Below are positions 1 to 13,799 of a DNA stretch of 64,000 nt, in pieces (position 1 is the first letter of the stretch; each line of letters starts with the position of its first letter). The notes below the pieces were generated by a model. That model was not told the origin of the DNA and did not search any database. It saw only the letters and a program-made list of their open reading frames with translations. The position numbers and the translations under genes are program-made. The DNA is from Aspidiotus rigidus (taxonomy: Eukaryota; Arthropoda; Insecta; Hemiptera; Diaspididae): NCBI GenBank assembly GCA_035079385.1, contig JAVHKY010000052.1:4340001-4404000 (forward strand). Reading direction: 5' to 3'.

Positions 1-540
1 ATAGGTGAGCTTTTTTTGCAACGGTGGATGAGTGAAATAGTCAGCTTTTGAGGGTCGTGGTTCATCTGAGAGCAATGTTTTGTAACTGCGGTGAATTTTG
101 ATTGGAGTTCTTGTAGTCGCTGACGAAGGGTTCTACCGGTTTGTCCAATGTAGATTGAGGGACATTCGCCGCAGGAAACTTTGTAAATTCCATCTGAGTC
201 CAACTTAGGCGTGGGATCCTTGAGTGAAATCAGATTTGAGACGGAAGTTAACGGATAAAATTCTGTGCGATAACCAAATCTACGGAGTTCGGAGGCTAAG
301 ATTTCAGAAGGTTTGCCAAGGAAAGGAAGACGAAGCCATTTTTCCTTCTTGGGGGGGGGGGTGGTCGAGAGGAAGGTTAGTATCGGCTAAAAGATGTCGC
401 AATCTCTTCCTGACCAAAGTTTGTTTCTGACCGATACAAAGATCGCGTATACCGATGGCCCGAGTTTGCACCAACCACTGAGTATTATCGCTGCGAAGTT
501 TCCGATCATTTTGGAAGCACCACACGCGGATCAGATTTTT
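1..540 (-). pseudogene. Penelope-like element, C-terminal RT tail and GIY-YIG endonuclease (truncated by window edge)
   Basis: Read on the minus strand, this stretch encodes the end of a PLE reverse transcriptase (RT) followed by a GIY-YIG endonuclease. The linker motif WLRLPFLGKPSEIL lies near 270-320. The nuclease core (GIYKVSC, then CPSIYIGQTGR) lies near 130-195. PLE GIY-YIG domains nick target DNA for retrotransposition. A run of G at about 351-361 shifts the reading frame between the two parts, so the copy is broken. The start of the window cuts off the 3' end. The family call is from motif recognition and is firm; the clade is not assigned. Confidence 0.8.
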
Positions 541-1799
541 GAGATGTGAACACTACCTACTGCATACGAAAAAAAAAAAAAGAAAAACGAAGAAAAAGAA
601 ACAGAAGTAGAAAATTCAACTACCCGGAAACAAGAGTAGTTGAATATTATTCTGAAAATTGCCGAAGGGTACATTTTAATTAACTTCTTTGGAAGGGCGA
701 CTTCGTTCCGTAGCATTAATAGTAGCTAATTTCTATTAATTGAGATGGAAAAGAGCTAAAGAAAAAATTTCCATCTTATCCCTCGTGATAAAATTTTCAT
801 AATTATTCAGAAAGAAGGAAAAACGTTCATTTGCGAACAATGAAATACCATGGTAAACTGTAAAGACAAGAGGTCAATATTTTATGAAGGGAATTCACCT
901 AATTAGAACGAATATCAGTTCAAAATGAAAGAAAGCGTAAGTAAATCCTCGAAAAAGAAAAAGAAAATAATATATATAGAGTCTAAGAGAGAGATGTTAT
1001 TTATTTCGAGTAAAAAGCTTATTCAGTATCGCGAAGATTAGGGTGAAATTTGAGCGATTTCTATAACTACAACTCTAATCTGAGTTCAATTTGTTGAATT
1101 TACTGAATACCTTGAAATATAAATTAACAATTAATTGTACATTTTTTCCGCCATTTCTTATGCACTTTCTTCCCTTTTTACTTTTATACTCGTACTTTCG
1201 AGTCGTGTACTACTCGTGACTGCGTGAGTTTTTTTACTTTTATACTTTCGTGATCAAAATATTTTATGGATTGAAAAATCAATTTAACGTCTCTGATACG
1301 GCTCTGTGTCTGTAAACAAAACTGTGTTGGCGTTCGTGTGGATGAGACGGAAACAAGAGCTAATCCAAATAATTATGATAACTACCTTTTACTTTACCTG
1401 AAAGATATTGTCCCCGTGATCACACACCAGGATTTTCCTCATTATTGTAGTTCTCTACAACCATTGTAATATCTCATTATCTTTTGTGGCATCCTTACTC
1501 TGAACATTTATTTTATTGAAAGTACTAGGGTGCCTGCGCTTTATTTGATTGTGGTAGAGGTACGTTTCTTGTAAAAATGACTCATGACATTGCATCCTCT
1601 ACTCAGAGATTCTAGTTGACATCGTTTCCTGAGCAGGGTATATACTTTTTCCTTCATCTCGATTTGATGTGAATCGTTGTATTTATTTGGAGATTCCACT
1701 CTGGTTCTAATGTTATAAAATATATCTTTCCAGTTTAAAAGACTACCGGTATTCTACATGATCATAATATGAAATAAAAAGTACGATCACCAGATTATG
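541..1799. other. AT-rich stretch, no gene seen
   Basis: There is no ORF of coding character on either strand. A short segment near 1200-1230 (GTCGTGTACTACTC core) recurs near 63384-63411, so part of the stretch is probably old repeat. A purine-rich A/G run lies near 570-610. Confidence 0.5.
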
Positions 1800-3960
<2,161 letters not shown>

Positions 3961-4394
3961 ACGTTGCTTCCGTGTTGTAAGCTCATTTTAAAACGAGAGT
4001 TACAAAGTGGTTACGAAGCGGTTGTCGCATACGAAATTTTTACCCTTTGACTCAAGTTTTTATTCAAAAATTATTACCAGTATTGTCTATTTACCATTGT
4101 TAGGACACCCAAACAAAAAAATTCAAAAATACCATCACCGAAAAAAAAATTATTATTAAAATGAGATGAACACGCGAAATATGTAGTAGGTAAAAAGAGA
4201 AATAATTATGAAAAATATAATTCAAATAATTCACTATTGTTTTAGGATATAAAAATAATAAAATTTAAAAAGAACAAGTACCCCTAATGTTAGTAATGCT
4301 GATATCAAAAAAAAAAATATTATCAAAATGAGATGGAACACATGAATTAGTACAAGAAAAATATGAAACAAATGATAATTCGAAGCAAAAAGTA
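3961..4394. other. AT-rich stretch, no gene
   Basis: Nothing coding was seen. Two similar A-rich segments containing ATTATYAAAATGAGATG occur near 4145 and 4315, suggesting a local duplication. Confidence 0.4.
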
Positions 4395-5543
4395 CAGTAA
4401 AACCTCAATATAGTGCGAATGAAGGGACCGGGCAAAATTCGCACTATTCAGAGGTTCGCACTAAACAGAGGTGGTGAGTTTTTTTCTTCTTTTTTTTCTG
4501 TATGGTCAAATTCAATGTATTAAAAACAAGTACATACATAAATACATATAATGCAGGCATGTACTGTATATTAAATGTGTACTATGTACTTTAAAAAAAA
4601 TTGGTAATCTGAGACTGGCGAGTAGTTGCGAAACCATTGCAAATTACGAAATTTTCGATTTTATTTAAACTATGGTTGAATTCACTAGCGTCCGAGGGTG
4701 CAGCTGTAATATAAGAACGAAGAAGTGTGACTGCATCAAGGGCAATTAAACGAGGTAAGACCCCTGAAAGCCATTCTTTCGTGCTTTCCTCGCTTACCTC
4801 GCTTGATTCGCCAGAAATTTGACGGTAATGTAGACCATGCCTCCGCTTGAATTTTTCTAGCCACCCGTTAGAGGCTGAAAAGTGGTCGATTTTCAATTTC
4901 TCCGCAACTTCTTGTGCTTGACCTTGGATGATGGGACCACTCAAGGGGATGTTCGCATCTCGACATTGTTGAATCCAGTCGACCAACATTTTTTCTAAAT
5001 CGTCATGACGGGAACCAAACAGCTTTCTCCGTTTACAATCACCAGTGGTAGCCGCATCGTAAAGTTTTTCGCGGTCACTCACAATTTTGCGAACAGAGCT
5101 TTCACTCAAGTTAACAGATTTTGCGAAGGAAGTTACTGTCTGTGTTTCACTTTTTTCATCAAATTTTTTTAAAATGGCAAGCTTCTCGGACACAGTAAGT
5201 TGCATTCGTTTTCTCTTTAGCGAAGTCATTTTTCAAGAGAAGCACGCGATACGAATGAGTTTCAACAATATACTGAAGGAATAAGACGAACATAATCGGA
5301 CAGAACAAAAAATTGATGTATACAATACATTATATTCTTTGCTTAATCGGCTGGTCGGGCGGGTTTTCCCATGTATTCTTGTTGGCGCAGTGCGTGTATT
5401 TTCGCATTATACAGAGGTTTTATTCGCACTATAACGAGGTATTTTTATGTGCATTTAGATAGGCAAAGTCAAGGGACCGGGCAAAATTCGCACTATACCG
5501 AGGTTCGCACTAGTTAGAGGCGCACTATATTGAGGTTTTACTG
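4395..5543 (-). mobile_element. Tigger/pogo-type DNA transposon, internally deleted
   Basis: The element is bounded by near-perfect TIRs (CAGTAAAACCTCAATATAGT at 4395, inverted at 5543), with TA on both sides (4393-4394 and 5544-5545). Tc1/mariner-superfamily elements duplicate TA, and pogo/Tigger TIRs commonly start CAGT. A subterminal motif (GGGACCGGGCAAAATTCGCA) occurs in the same orientation near both ends (about 4425 and 5473), giving direct repeats inside the inverted ones. At 1149 bp the element is about half the size of a full Tigger. It carries a single minus-strand ORF. Confidence 0.85.
4591..5229 (-). CDS. Tigger-type transposase derivative: CENP-B-like DNA-binding domains without the DDE catalytic core
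   Basis: The 212-residue ORF is uninterrupted. Residues about 1-60 (KRKRMQLTVSEKLAILKKFD...) form the N-terminal psq/CENP-B-type helix-turn-helix. Residues about 75-140 (DWIQQCRDANIPLSGPIIQ ... GWLEKFKRRHGL) form the second CENP-B-type HTH. After residue 150 the sequence passes directly to what looks like the C-terminal tail of Tigger transposases, ending TTRQSQITNFF. The roughly 250-residue DDE nuclease domain is absent. The deletion is in frame, so the product would be a DNA-binding protein without cleavage activity. The first Met at 5229 matches the family start (MTSLKRKR). Whether it is expressed cannot be judged; alternatively it is only a recent deletion derivative. Confidence 0.75.
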   Translation of the reverse strand: MTSLKRKRMQLTVSEKLAILKKFDEKSETQTVTSFAKSVNLSESSVRKIVSDREKLYDAATTGDCKRRKLFGSRHDDLEKMLVDWIQQCRDANIPLSGPIIQGQAQEVAEKLKIDHFSASNGWLEKFKRRHGLHYRQISGESSEVSEESTKEWLSGVLPRLIALDAVTLLRSYITAAPSDASEFNHSLNKIENFVICNGFATTRQSQITNFF

Positions 5544-5691
5544 TAATTCGAGTTGAGTTGAATTACGCGTACCTACTATTTATTTTTTGATAGTACTCAT
5601 TTCTCTATGATCAGGCTTCTTACACTTCCCAGCCAAAGAACTGAGCAGCTATGGGCGATTCGTGCAGAATAATATTTAAAGCTAAACTCAC

Positions 5692-7396
5692 CTTCTGTCG
5701 TTCTAGTGTCGAAGGATAAACACTTTAATAGTTTAGTTTTGGCGCTGTTTTGATCAGCTGAATAAATTTTTCTTTCTTGTAAATTTCACGTATAATAGAG
5801 AACTCAGCAAAACAGATCTTCTTTACATCTTCAAAATGCGGATACACAAAAGTTTTCACTGACCCTTTCTGATTCAACCAGTTATTGCGAATAGATTTCA
5901 TTACATGAACACTATATCAAAAAGTGCAGAATGTTTTAATGCCATCATACATTTCATCCTTACAGATATAATTTCCTTTTCCACATAAATTATGGAACAA
6001 CTTCCGATTTACAGTGTTATTATCCGAGATTATGACCAATAATTTTAGACCAACTTCTTTGAGTAGCGCGGCTGCGTCTTTCACGATTTTCGTAAGTTCA
6101 TTACCGGAGACATTCTTTACTGGTCGTAGAGAAACTGTTTCTTTAAAATTATACCGAAGGCTGATGAGGCTAAGAGAGTATAAATTGTTCTCGCTGGTTG
6201 CACCTTGTTTTTAGAACTGTTTTCAGCAAATCCATAGAGCTTTCCGTTTTTATAATCAATCTTACGTTTGACATATATTTCGTCGATTTGCAACACAACA
6301 AACTTTTCACGATCATTCACAGTATCAGTTCTATGTTTCAAAAAATGCTTGTTTTTCCTAACGTCTTCGATCGAGGCAGCTAAACTTTGAGTCACCTGAA
6401 TTAATCGACTTTCGTGAGGAAGTATTAATAGGTAAGTAATTGTTTCACAATCCATCGTAACATGCTGGAGACAGCATAATATGTATCATAAAAGCGTTGA
6501 CCATAATTTGAGGCGAATATCGGCGAGCAGTTTTACTGGTACAGCATGCCAGCTGAAGTTGATCTTTCAAAAAAATCAACATAGGTACTTAATCAAAGTT
6601 TCGTAGTCTTCAGTTACACTTATCAACTGCTCAAATGATGTTAATGTTGCTTCTTGATGAAAAATCTTCGAAAGATTATCGGTAGTCGTTATTTCTGTAC
6701 GTTTCAACAGGTTCTCAAATTGTGACCAGCGATTAAGTTTACTGTTACTGTCGAGTAGCGAGGTCTATTCTGAGGCTGCGGAACATAGAACCCATTTCGA
6801 CAAACACTGACGTGCATTTTATCATCTATTTTTATACACGAAGTGATCTTTGGAAGGTTAGTGAATTCAGTAACGTACCGCTATAAAATTTGACTCAATT
6901 TCAAATTTCCATATTGGATCCTCCACGTACTTCGTGTATGATTTGACAAGCATGTTGAAATCGGAAATGATATCACTGGCTAAAAATTCATCTACTGCTT
7001 TCTCGTCACGTTCCTGAACCAGTTTTCGTCGCTTATCAGGAGGTGGTCTTTCAGTCGGTGTTGCAGAAGAAAGATAGCTCGGCAAATTAGGAAATATAGT
7101 AGGAATTGCGTAATTGCGTCTTCTGATAATTTTGGACGTTTACGAAGAAATTTCTTCTTTTCTCCACTCTTATCAGTGTATTCTTCGAATGTTGAAATAA
7201 ATTTGATGTGATCGAAATGGAACGAGCACACTCGTGACGAAGGTTCAGGAGTGCAATTCTTTCTTGGGATCTTCTGTAACCATAACTTTCTCTCCTCTGG
7301 ATCTCGTGGAAGTCGAGACACCGATAGATAGATTCCTTTCCCTTTCTCACTGTTGTAATTAGATTTGCAGCCGGTGATGCAGCATTTGTCAGGCAT
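5692..7396 (-). pseudogene. P-element / THAP9-like transposase (THAP zinc finger plus transposase), decayed
   Basis: On the minus strand, ATG at 7396 opens a THAP domain with the C2CH pattern (CCITGC ... CSFHF), a sequence-specific DNA-binding zinc finger used by P-element transposases. Downstream segments match P-type transposase: PSYLSSATPTERPPPDK (7030-7085), a conserved acidic motif IDEIYVKRKIDYKNGKLYG (6230-6290), ISDNNTVNRKLFHNLCG (about 6000-6050), and MKSIRNNWLNQKGSV with PHFEDVKKI (5800-5910). An 8-bp tandem duplication (AATTGCGT twice, 7104-7119) shifts the frame directly after the THAP domain. Other stops follow, one near 5925. The coding part ends at PSTLERQK followed by a consensus splice donor (GTGAGT on the minus strand at about 5692), so further exons would be expected but lie outside or were lost. 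Terminal repeats were not found. Confidence 0.75.
7104..7119. repeat. 8-bp tandem duplication in the P-like transposase
   Basis: AATTGCGT occurs twice in a row. Dropping one copy would bring the THAP segment into frame with the following transposase segment. Eight bp is the size of the target duplication made by P elements. Confidence 0.7.
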
Positions 7397-7399
7397 CTA

Positions 7400-7629
7400 C
7401 GTACGAAATAGACGAATACCGGTAATAGTCTCTACTGTATTTTTAAGATTGAGTTCATTTATTTACTTGGTACTGTACCTCGAGAGAATAAGAATTCCGT
7501 ATCCCAGCGATAATAGATGAAAATCGACTTTATGTTTTCTTTCAGAAGGTTGAATAAAAATCGAACGCAAATCCGCAAATTCTACACCGATTCAATGTAA
7601 AATGAATACCATTTATTATACTGATAGTG
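7400..7629. other. short spacer, no gene
   Basis: AT-rich; nothing recognised. Confidence 0.4.
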
Positions 7630-8870
7630 AGCCTACACGCGGCCTTGCCAAGTTTACAGTTATCCGGCCTTCATTAGAGTCGGCCGTGAATCAGCCAAAG
7701 GGAGCGGTTCGATGATATTGTCTCGTTCCACGGGAGGTGGAGGAGGGAGAGAAGTGTCAGCTGTGAGTCGTTCGAGTTTCTTCAACTTCCTGGCGCCAAG
7801 AGCGGTGGAGAGGGAGCGCTCTCTTGAAGCACATTAGCGCATTAAGTCGTCCTAATCCTTAGGAAACATGTTCGACGCCTATTTCTGTAAAGCACGATAG
7901 CTCACCTTCCTCAACTCCCTTAACATCACTCTAGAAGTAGGAGGCAACTTTCTTGATCTCACTATCTCTCTCCATCTCAAAGCCACTTATCTTGTTCCTC
8001 ACTTCGCTATTTATCGAAAACCTTCTAATACCGACGTCCTCATCAATAGCTCATCGCTTCATCATCATTCTCACAAATCCGTCGCTTTGCTAGCCTTCAT
8101 TCACCGCCTCCTCGCTGTTCCTCTTTCTCCGCGTAATTTCCACATCGAAAAAACGCAGATCGCTCGTTTCAATATTCTTCCCCACAACATCGACACTCAC
8201 ATTTCTCGTAAATCTCTTCAAAGAGCTATGTCTTCCAATCATTCTTCCTTACAAATTGATCCTTCCCGTCGTAAACGTTGGATTCGCCTTCCCTTCTTAG
8301 GCCAGTATTCTAGTAAAATAGCCAAAGCCCTCGAAACTTTCGATCTCCGGTGTGTCTTCTACTCGATCCTCACTTTATCCGCTCTTAAGGATAAACCCTC
8401 CCCTGAAGAATGTTGCGGGGTCTATCGAGCTAGTTGCACCATTCTTGGTTGATCCGCTTTCTACATAGGGCAGACTGGTCGCTCTCTCAAAGATCGTTCT
8501 ATTGACCATCGTAATGCTTTCCGTCGCATAGAGCCTGAAAAATCCGCCCTCGCTAAACATTATTCAGCTCCATTAAGTTCGAATTTATTCATAAAGCTAC
8601 CAAGGGTCGTCTATTAAATCGGTTAGAAGAAGTCGAAGCGTCTTCTTCTATTTCTGGCGAATCTCTCTTGAATGATACTAGTTTTGTTTTCACGAATCCT
8701 TTTATTTTCATGTTTCATAATGATTCATCTGTTGATAACGTCATTCATTCTAAGCTTCCTTTTTCTTCGTCCTCACATGTTTAGTTTGTATTGTACGTTA
8801 CTACCTGATGATGTATTGCCTCGTCGACACGAAACCGGTCGTGAAATAAATTTCGAGACGTGACTGTATT
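7630..8870 (+). pseudogene. Penelope-like element, internally deleted
   Basis: This plus-strand relative of the PLE at 1800-3960 starts with the same 5' region (ATTAGAGTCGGCCGTG near 7672 mirrors 3918-3935). It then jumps to the C-terminal part of the RT (EVGGNFLDLTI near 7935, ALLAFIHRL at 8087, RKRWIRLPFLG at 8270) and the GIY-YIG nuclease (CCGVYRASC near 8412, then FYIGQTGRSL near 8460). A TGA at 8450-8452 breaks the nuclease at the same codon as in the other copy. The RT catalytic RYVDD region is missing. The 3' untranslated part contains a hammerhead-like core near 8803. Confidence 0.8.
8801..8850 (+). ncRNA. possible hammerhead-ribozyme-like motif at PLE 3' end
   Basis: CTGATGA (about 8804) is followed, after a short weakly paired stretch, by ACGAAACC (about 8829). 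The CTGANGA ... GAAA core is the conserved part of hammerhead ribozymes, which are known to occur in the terminal repeats of many PLEs. Related cores lie near 13806-13836 (minus) and 17671-17707 (plus). Stem pairing is weak in this copy, so activity is not claimed. Confidence 0.3.
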
Positions 8871-8874
8871 TTCT

Positions 8875-11800
8875 CTATTCGAGGTCCCCCCCTCTATTCT
8901 AAGTGAAATTTCATCTTTACATGTATTCATATTTTTGAAACGAAGTGCCAGTTAATTGGTTTAGTAGAAGCTATTCGCTCACTGTCTTACGATTTTATTT
9001 TTAGAATATAAATCTGCTATAAGAAATCTAGAGGAGCAAGCCGCAATTTGAAATTTCCCAGGGGCTATTAAAGTTGAAGACTAGTTTTTAAGGATTCTTA
9101 GGATTTGGATGAATACCTTCAATTTGAAAAAAAAAAAATAGTGAGGAAATGGACAGACTTTTCACTATTGTAAGTTTTGGGATATTCTGAAACATTCGCC
9201 CCGTAAAAAATGTACAAGTGTCGACAATTTGGAATTTTTTATACCAACTCCTTCATCGCTGTGTTAATATTCGGCTGATAGACTAATAAGGGAAATCTAT
9301 GGCTATGAAATCGACTCACTTTCAATAATCTCCCACCAAACTCTCTCGTTAATACTTTTTTGTTACAAGTTTACCTACTGTACGTTCCGAAATCAAGCGG
9401 CTGTCAGATCAAACGCTCACCAACTATTATAATTCATTATGCTTCCGGTCGGTTTAAATACTTGACTGTACACAGAATTTTCTCATTATTCTGGTTCAAC
9501 CCGTTAAGGGCTTATATGATCTCAAATCTCAGTTAGAATCAATTTTCTACGTCAATTTTACGTTCATTTGCGAGACTAACGGATAGATGTTTTATTTTCT
9601 GTGTTCTGTCCATTGGGTTCCGAACAAACGTTCCAGACATTCACTCAGACACGAATTTATATTAACTATTCAATTTGATAAACATTTTGTAATTGTTTAA
9701 ATGACTCGATGTTTTCCTCTGATGAAATTTCAGCAAGTCTTCTACTGCCTCAAGCCACTCTAGCTATTCCCCTTCCTACTATTTCCCACAAGGAGGAAAT
9801 CACGATTTCCGATTTCTCAGAGATTATTAAAAATAGAGACATGATTTTGAGAATTCCTGAGACTTGAATAGGTACCTTAAATCAAAAAGAGAACGAATTA
9901 AAGAGATCAGTTCAGTAGAAGCCAACGTCTCGCTGTTGACGTTTATTTTGAATAATAAGTAGATTATCACAGGCTGTTTACTTATTTTGGGTGTAAATAC
10001 TCGAAAAATAGTAAGTGAGTTTATTAGAGAACTTGGAAAATCTCGTCTTCAGGGCAGAGAGAAGCGCAGATGGGTGACGCAACTTTCTAATCTCGATCTG
10101 TATTGTAAAAGGGTTTTCCAAATGTACAAATCTAGGTACTTGATTAGTTGCTTTTACAAGAGTACTTTCGGGTGTTATTCCATAATCAGTTGTGTCGCAA
10201 CTTCCTTTTTCAATATTAGTGCTCTACTTACACCTCACTCACTCATTATGAGTTCCGATACTTGATCTGTATGTTATAGAAGAAGAGAGAACAGGAGTTT
10301 TTTATTAATTTTTTGATTAGTGATGGATAACGCAGTGTTACAGAATCTGTTACGAGTCCTCTGCTACCACCCCTGGCCTGGAATTTCGTACCAGCAAACC
10401 GTAGTTCTTCCTTTTTAATACTATTGACTATACGTATTACATATTCCTCAATTTACGGGCACGTGCGAAGTCCTACATAATACACTTGACGATGCAAATT
10501 AGTGACTGCAATCAACTCATCAGGAGACACCATCTTCGACTCGATAAGTTTGAGTCTCATCACAGCAGTTGAAAGGAATTGATTCGATTTGCAGTACATT
10601 TCTGGATATGTTATGTAATCCTTAGTTGCGATTCTCTCCATGAAATTGTTTCTGTACTAGGCTTCTGTGGATGGCCACAAGTACCAGAGTCTTCTACACC
10701 AAAATTTCTCGTCTACGTTAAATTTGATTGAGTGCTGCAGCTTATTAGTCCATCACATGTTTCATGTTCTCATTTTGAATTATTTTTTCAGTCGTCTATC
10801 ATTATTGTATTTTCTTTATCTGGGAACCAATTTTACAGTGTTTGTAGAAATCGTCAATCTCTAGGTCATCTTCATAATATGCGATGTAGTTCATTCGTAT
10901 TTTTCAGCTTTGTTTAATATTCTGGTTTTTTTCAGTACCTAGCTCTTATTTATTTTCTTAGCATTCGTCTTGTGCTTTGAAAACATTTGTCATCTTTTTA
11001 CTAAATTTTTATATTTGTATTTGTAGTTGCCTTGTAACGAAAATGAACTTCTCTTCACCATAGACGGCTAGGGAACAACCTTGGGATAAACGTTAAATAA
11101 TTGTGCACATCGTAATAACGATGTACCAATGCCCTATTTCATTCTTCACACAATTTTAGAATTTGACAAAGGAATAATATAGTGCTTTTGAAACGACAAA
11201 CGGGGTGTATGAATGAAGGAATTGAATTTACAGCCCATCGGTACAGCGTGCAAGATAAATGAAAAGAAATATTGAATATTAAAATAGCGACAAAATTTCT
11301 ACATCAGCACGAAAAAAAAGTGTAGAATTGAAGGAGAAAATGATAGCAATACTATTTTTATTGTTGTGGATACACAGGTGAACTTAACAGAGTGATGTAA
11401 AGCGTGTCGTCGATTTTTCCAACTTCAGTTCAAATAATTATGGTTATATTATTCGCAATAAAGTGACGAAAGAATGACTCGCGAAAAAAAGACCTTCGTC
11501 GTACTTTTGCTGTGTTGGTCTCGAGGGAGTGACGAGTACGTACATACGAGTGTATTGTATTTTTATTATTATTATTTTTTTTTAATACTTCGACGATTGT
11601 TGCGTATTTTATACTTCGTACGTATTCTAATTAAATATATTGCACAGCGTTTGTAATCAAATTGAATGGGGAAAAATTTAAGAAAGAAATTGAAATATAT
11701 AAGAAAATGCTACGCACTCGAATCTTCACTCTCGGGTACTAGTTGTAAAGGGTTGATACAAATCTTTGAGGGTACTCAAAAATCATTGAGTACTAACAAT

Positions 11801-12595
11801 TAATTGGTGTCGTGAAGATATAGAAAATTTACAACGATCGTATCAAGACGTCAGATGGAGGTTGCAACTTCCTCAAGTATAGACGTGGCCGTAAATGTAT
11901 TCAAGATTTATTAGTTGATGTTCATTTCAACACCATTGAGTTATTTTGGGGAAGTGATTCGGGAAAAAAGTTTCTTGTACCAGTATCAGAGGTGATCCCA
12001 ATTTTCTTAGGTGCTTTTGTTACGTATTCACTTATTGTACATACAAAGCAAAACTGTATGATCCATTTAATAATAATTTCGATCCCTATTCGCCTCAGTC
12101 TCACCCCGGAAAAGTTATATCTTTTCGTCTCCAAAAATGTTCGTTCAGCGTCAAAATCATCATACGTATACAAATAAGGAAATGAGAATTCGCTATAGGT
12201 TAATTCCAGCTGACCTTAAAATAGATTTTGATAACCGTTGCGAATATTGGTACGACCTTATATAAAGAATGAAAATAATAAGAGGAAGGAGCGAATATTG
12301 TCGCGAGAAACAAATTTCAAAACGACCCGCGTCTTTCCTCCTCTATAATATTCTAAATCGCTTGACGGAAATTATTTCTTCGGTAGAATCCGCCACCGAG
12401 ATTATAATATAATCTTTATAATAGGCTGAAGGAGGACCTTTTACTGTTTATTTCAAGACTGGGACAGTAAAAAAGATCATTAAACAAGACTTCGAAAATG
12501 AGATATCAGTTATTAAACACTACTTTTCACTCGTAATGAATGATTAACTAAATAATACCACGAATGTAGTAGAATTTATTATAGAAGATAAAAAT
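8875..12595. other. long intergenic stretch without recognisable gene
   Basis: Only short, low-complexity ORFs are present. The part at about 9440-9800 is a diverged direct copy of 31140-31500 (shared GACTAACGGATAGATGTTTT-type segment and CAAGCCACTC segment), so it is old interspersed repeat. Nothing else could be supported. Confidence 0.45.
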
Positions 12596-12599
12596 GGAG

Positions 12600-12832
12600 G
12601 TAGACTGGTCACGTTTCAAGACTGAACGATAATAGACGGACATACAAGACCACAATATGGGAATCTATAAACCACCGAAGAATAAGGAGGAGGCAACCAG
12701 CAAGGTGGAGGGAAGAACAAAAACTATGAACAAATCGCAAGAGACAAAATTGAATGGGAAAGATTGCTGGAAATCTTTGCTCGTTACGAGCCAAATGTAC
12801 GAGATGTGTATTTAATAGAATATACATAATGA
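12600..12832 (+). pseudogene. LINE fragment, C-terminal end of RT ORF (RTE/jockey-like)
   Basis: Plus-strand segments RRQPARWRE and then, in another frame, ARDKIEWERLLEIF resemble the extreme C-terminus of LINE ORF2 proteins (a basic RRPxxRWRDD-like stretch followed by A.DR.EW..LLE). It is about 230 bp long and frameshifted. Clade is uncertain. Confidence 0.5.
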
Positions 12833-12879
12833 TGAGGATACTCCAAAGAGTAACACAGAAGAAGAATGCAAAAGCCCAA

Positions 12880-13200
12880 CGATAATTGAAAACACGAACG
12901 CTTTCGGCTAATCAGCCATTCTCGAAGTGTGGAAAGCGACTAAACCCAGTACCAACAAGAACAAGCGACATCAAACGAAATCATGACCGAAGCTACGAGT
13001 CATATCGAAATGTGAATCATTCCCGTACACTAATTCGATCAATCCTTCTTCAGGAATGCACCTGTTCAAAACGGTAACGCTACTATTATTCTGATGTCGG
13101 AGGATTTCTATTTCCTCAAAAGCCAGACGCTTGAAGTAAGAATTTTCCCTATGAAGGAGGACTTCGGACCCCTATTTAAAATTGTGACCACTTTCGAAAA
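12880..13200 (-). pseudogene. Penelope-like element 3' fragment
   Basis: This segment is collinear with 42218-42520 (same GCTTTCGGCTAA-CAGCCATTCTC 3' end and the same coding tail with LAFEEIEI and CIPEEGLIELVY on the minus strand). It is the end of the GIY-YIG-containing ORF plus the 3' untranslated region of that PLE family, truncated at 13200. Confidence 0.7.
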
Positions 13201-13799
13201 ACGTATTGATTCCAAGAATATACATAATTATTATAAGAAGTATGTACCTCAATAAAGGGTTACTATTATATTCAGGAATTTCTCGTACTTCGAAATTCAG
13301 CCACATCTTAAATCTTGACAGCAAATTAATCATGCGACTGTATCCTCGTCATATTCTTCCTAATCTAGTGCATTGCAACACCAGGGATACTCAAGGGATA
13401 AAGAGGCCTTTGCTAGATGCTATATTAAGGCTCTTAAAGAGGATGAGAGACATTCCTTTGAGCTTGTTGCAATCACATATTGAGTCTTGACACATCAACA
13501 AATTATTTTAATTAAGTAGGTAATAGAATTTTTAGTTTTTCAGCTTGTTTCTTTCTTTCGTATGCATTAATTTTTTGGTCAAAAGTTCTAATTTTCCGTG
13601 ATTTTTTTGTTTTTTCGTTTTTTATGCCCTTTCTTTTTTTTATCGTTTTTATTGTTTTTTTTCTTTCTGTAAAATTATTGTTAAGCGTTCAGAGTTTTTT
13701 TTTTTTTTTTCTTTTTTCGTGATTTCTGACTTTTTATTTCGTACGGAATAATCCCCCTCCATAAAACTTCTCTGGGACTTTCAGTTTCCTCTTTATTTT
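13201..13799. other. no clear gene; T-rich tract
   Basis: A short plus-strand reading frame near 13380-13490 (KEAFARCYIKALKEDERHS) looks protein-like, but I cannot assign it. From 13530 to 13740 the DNA is T-rich, like the 3' region of the PLE copies at 41700-41800. Confidence 0.35.
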
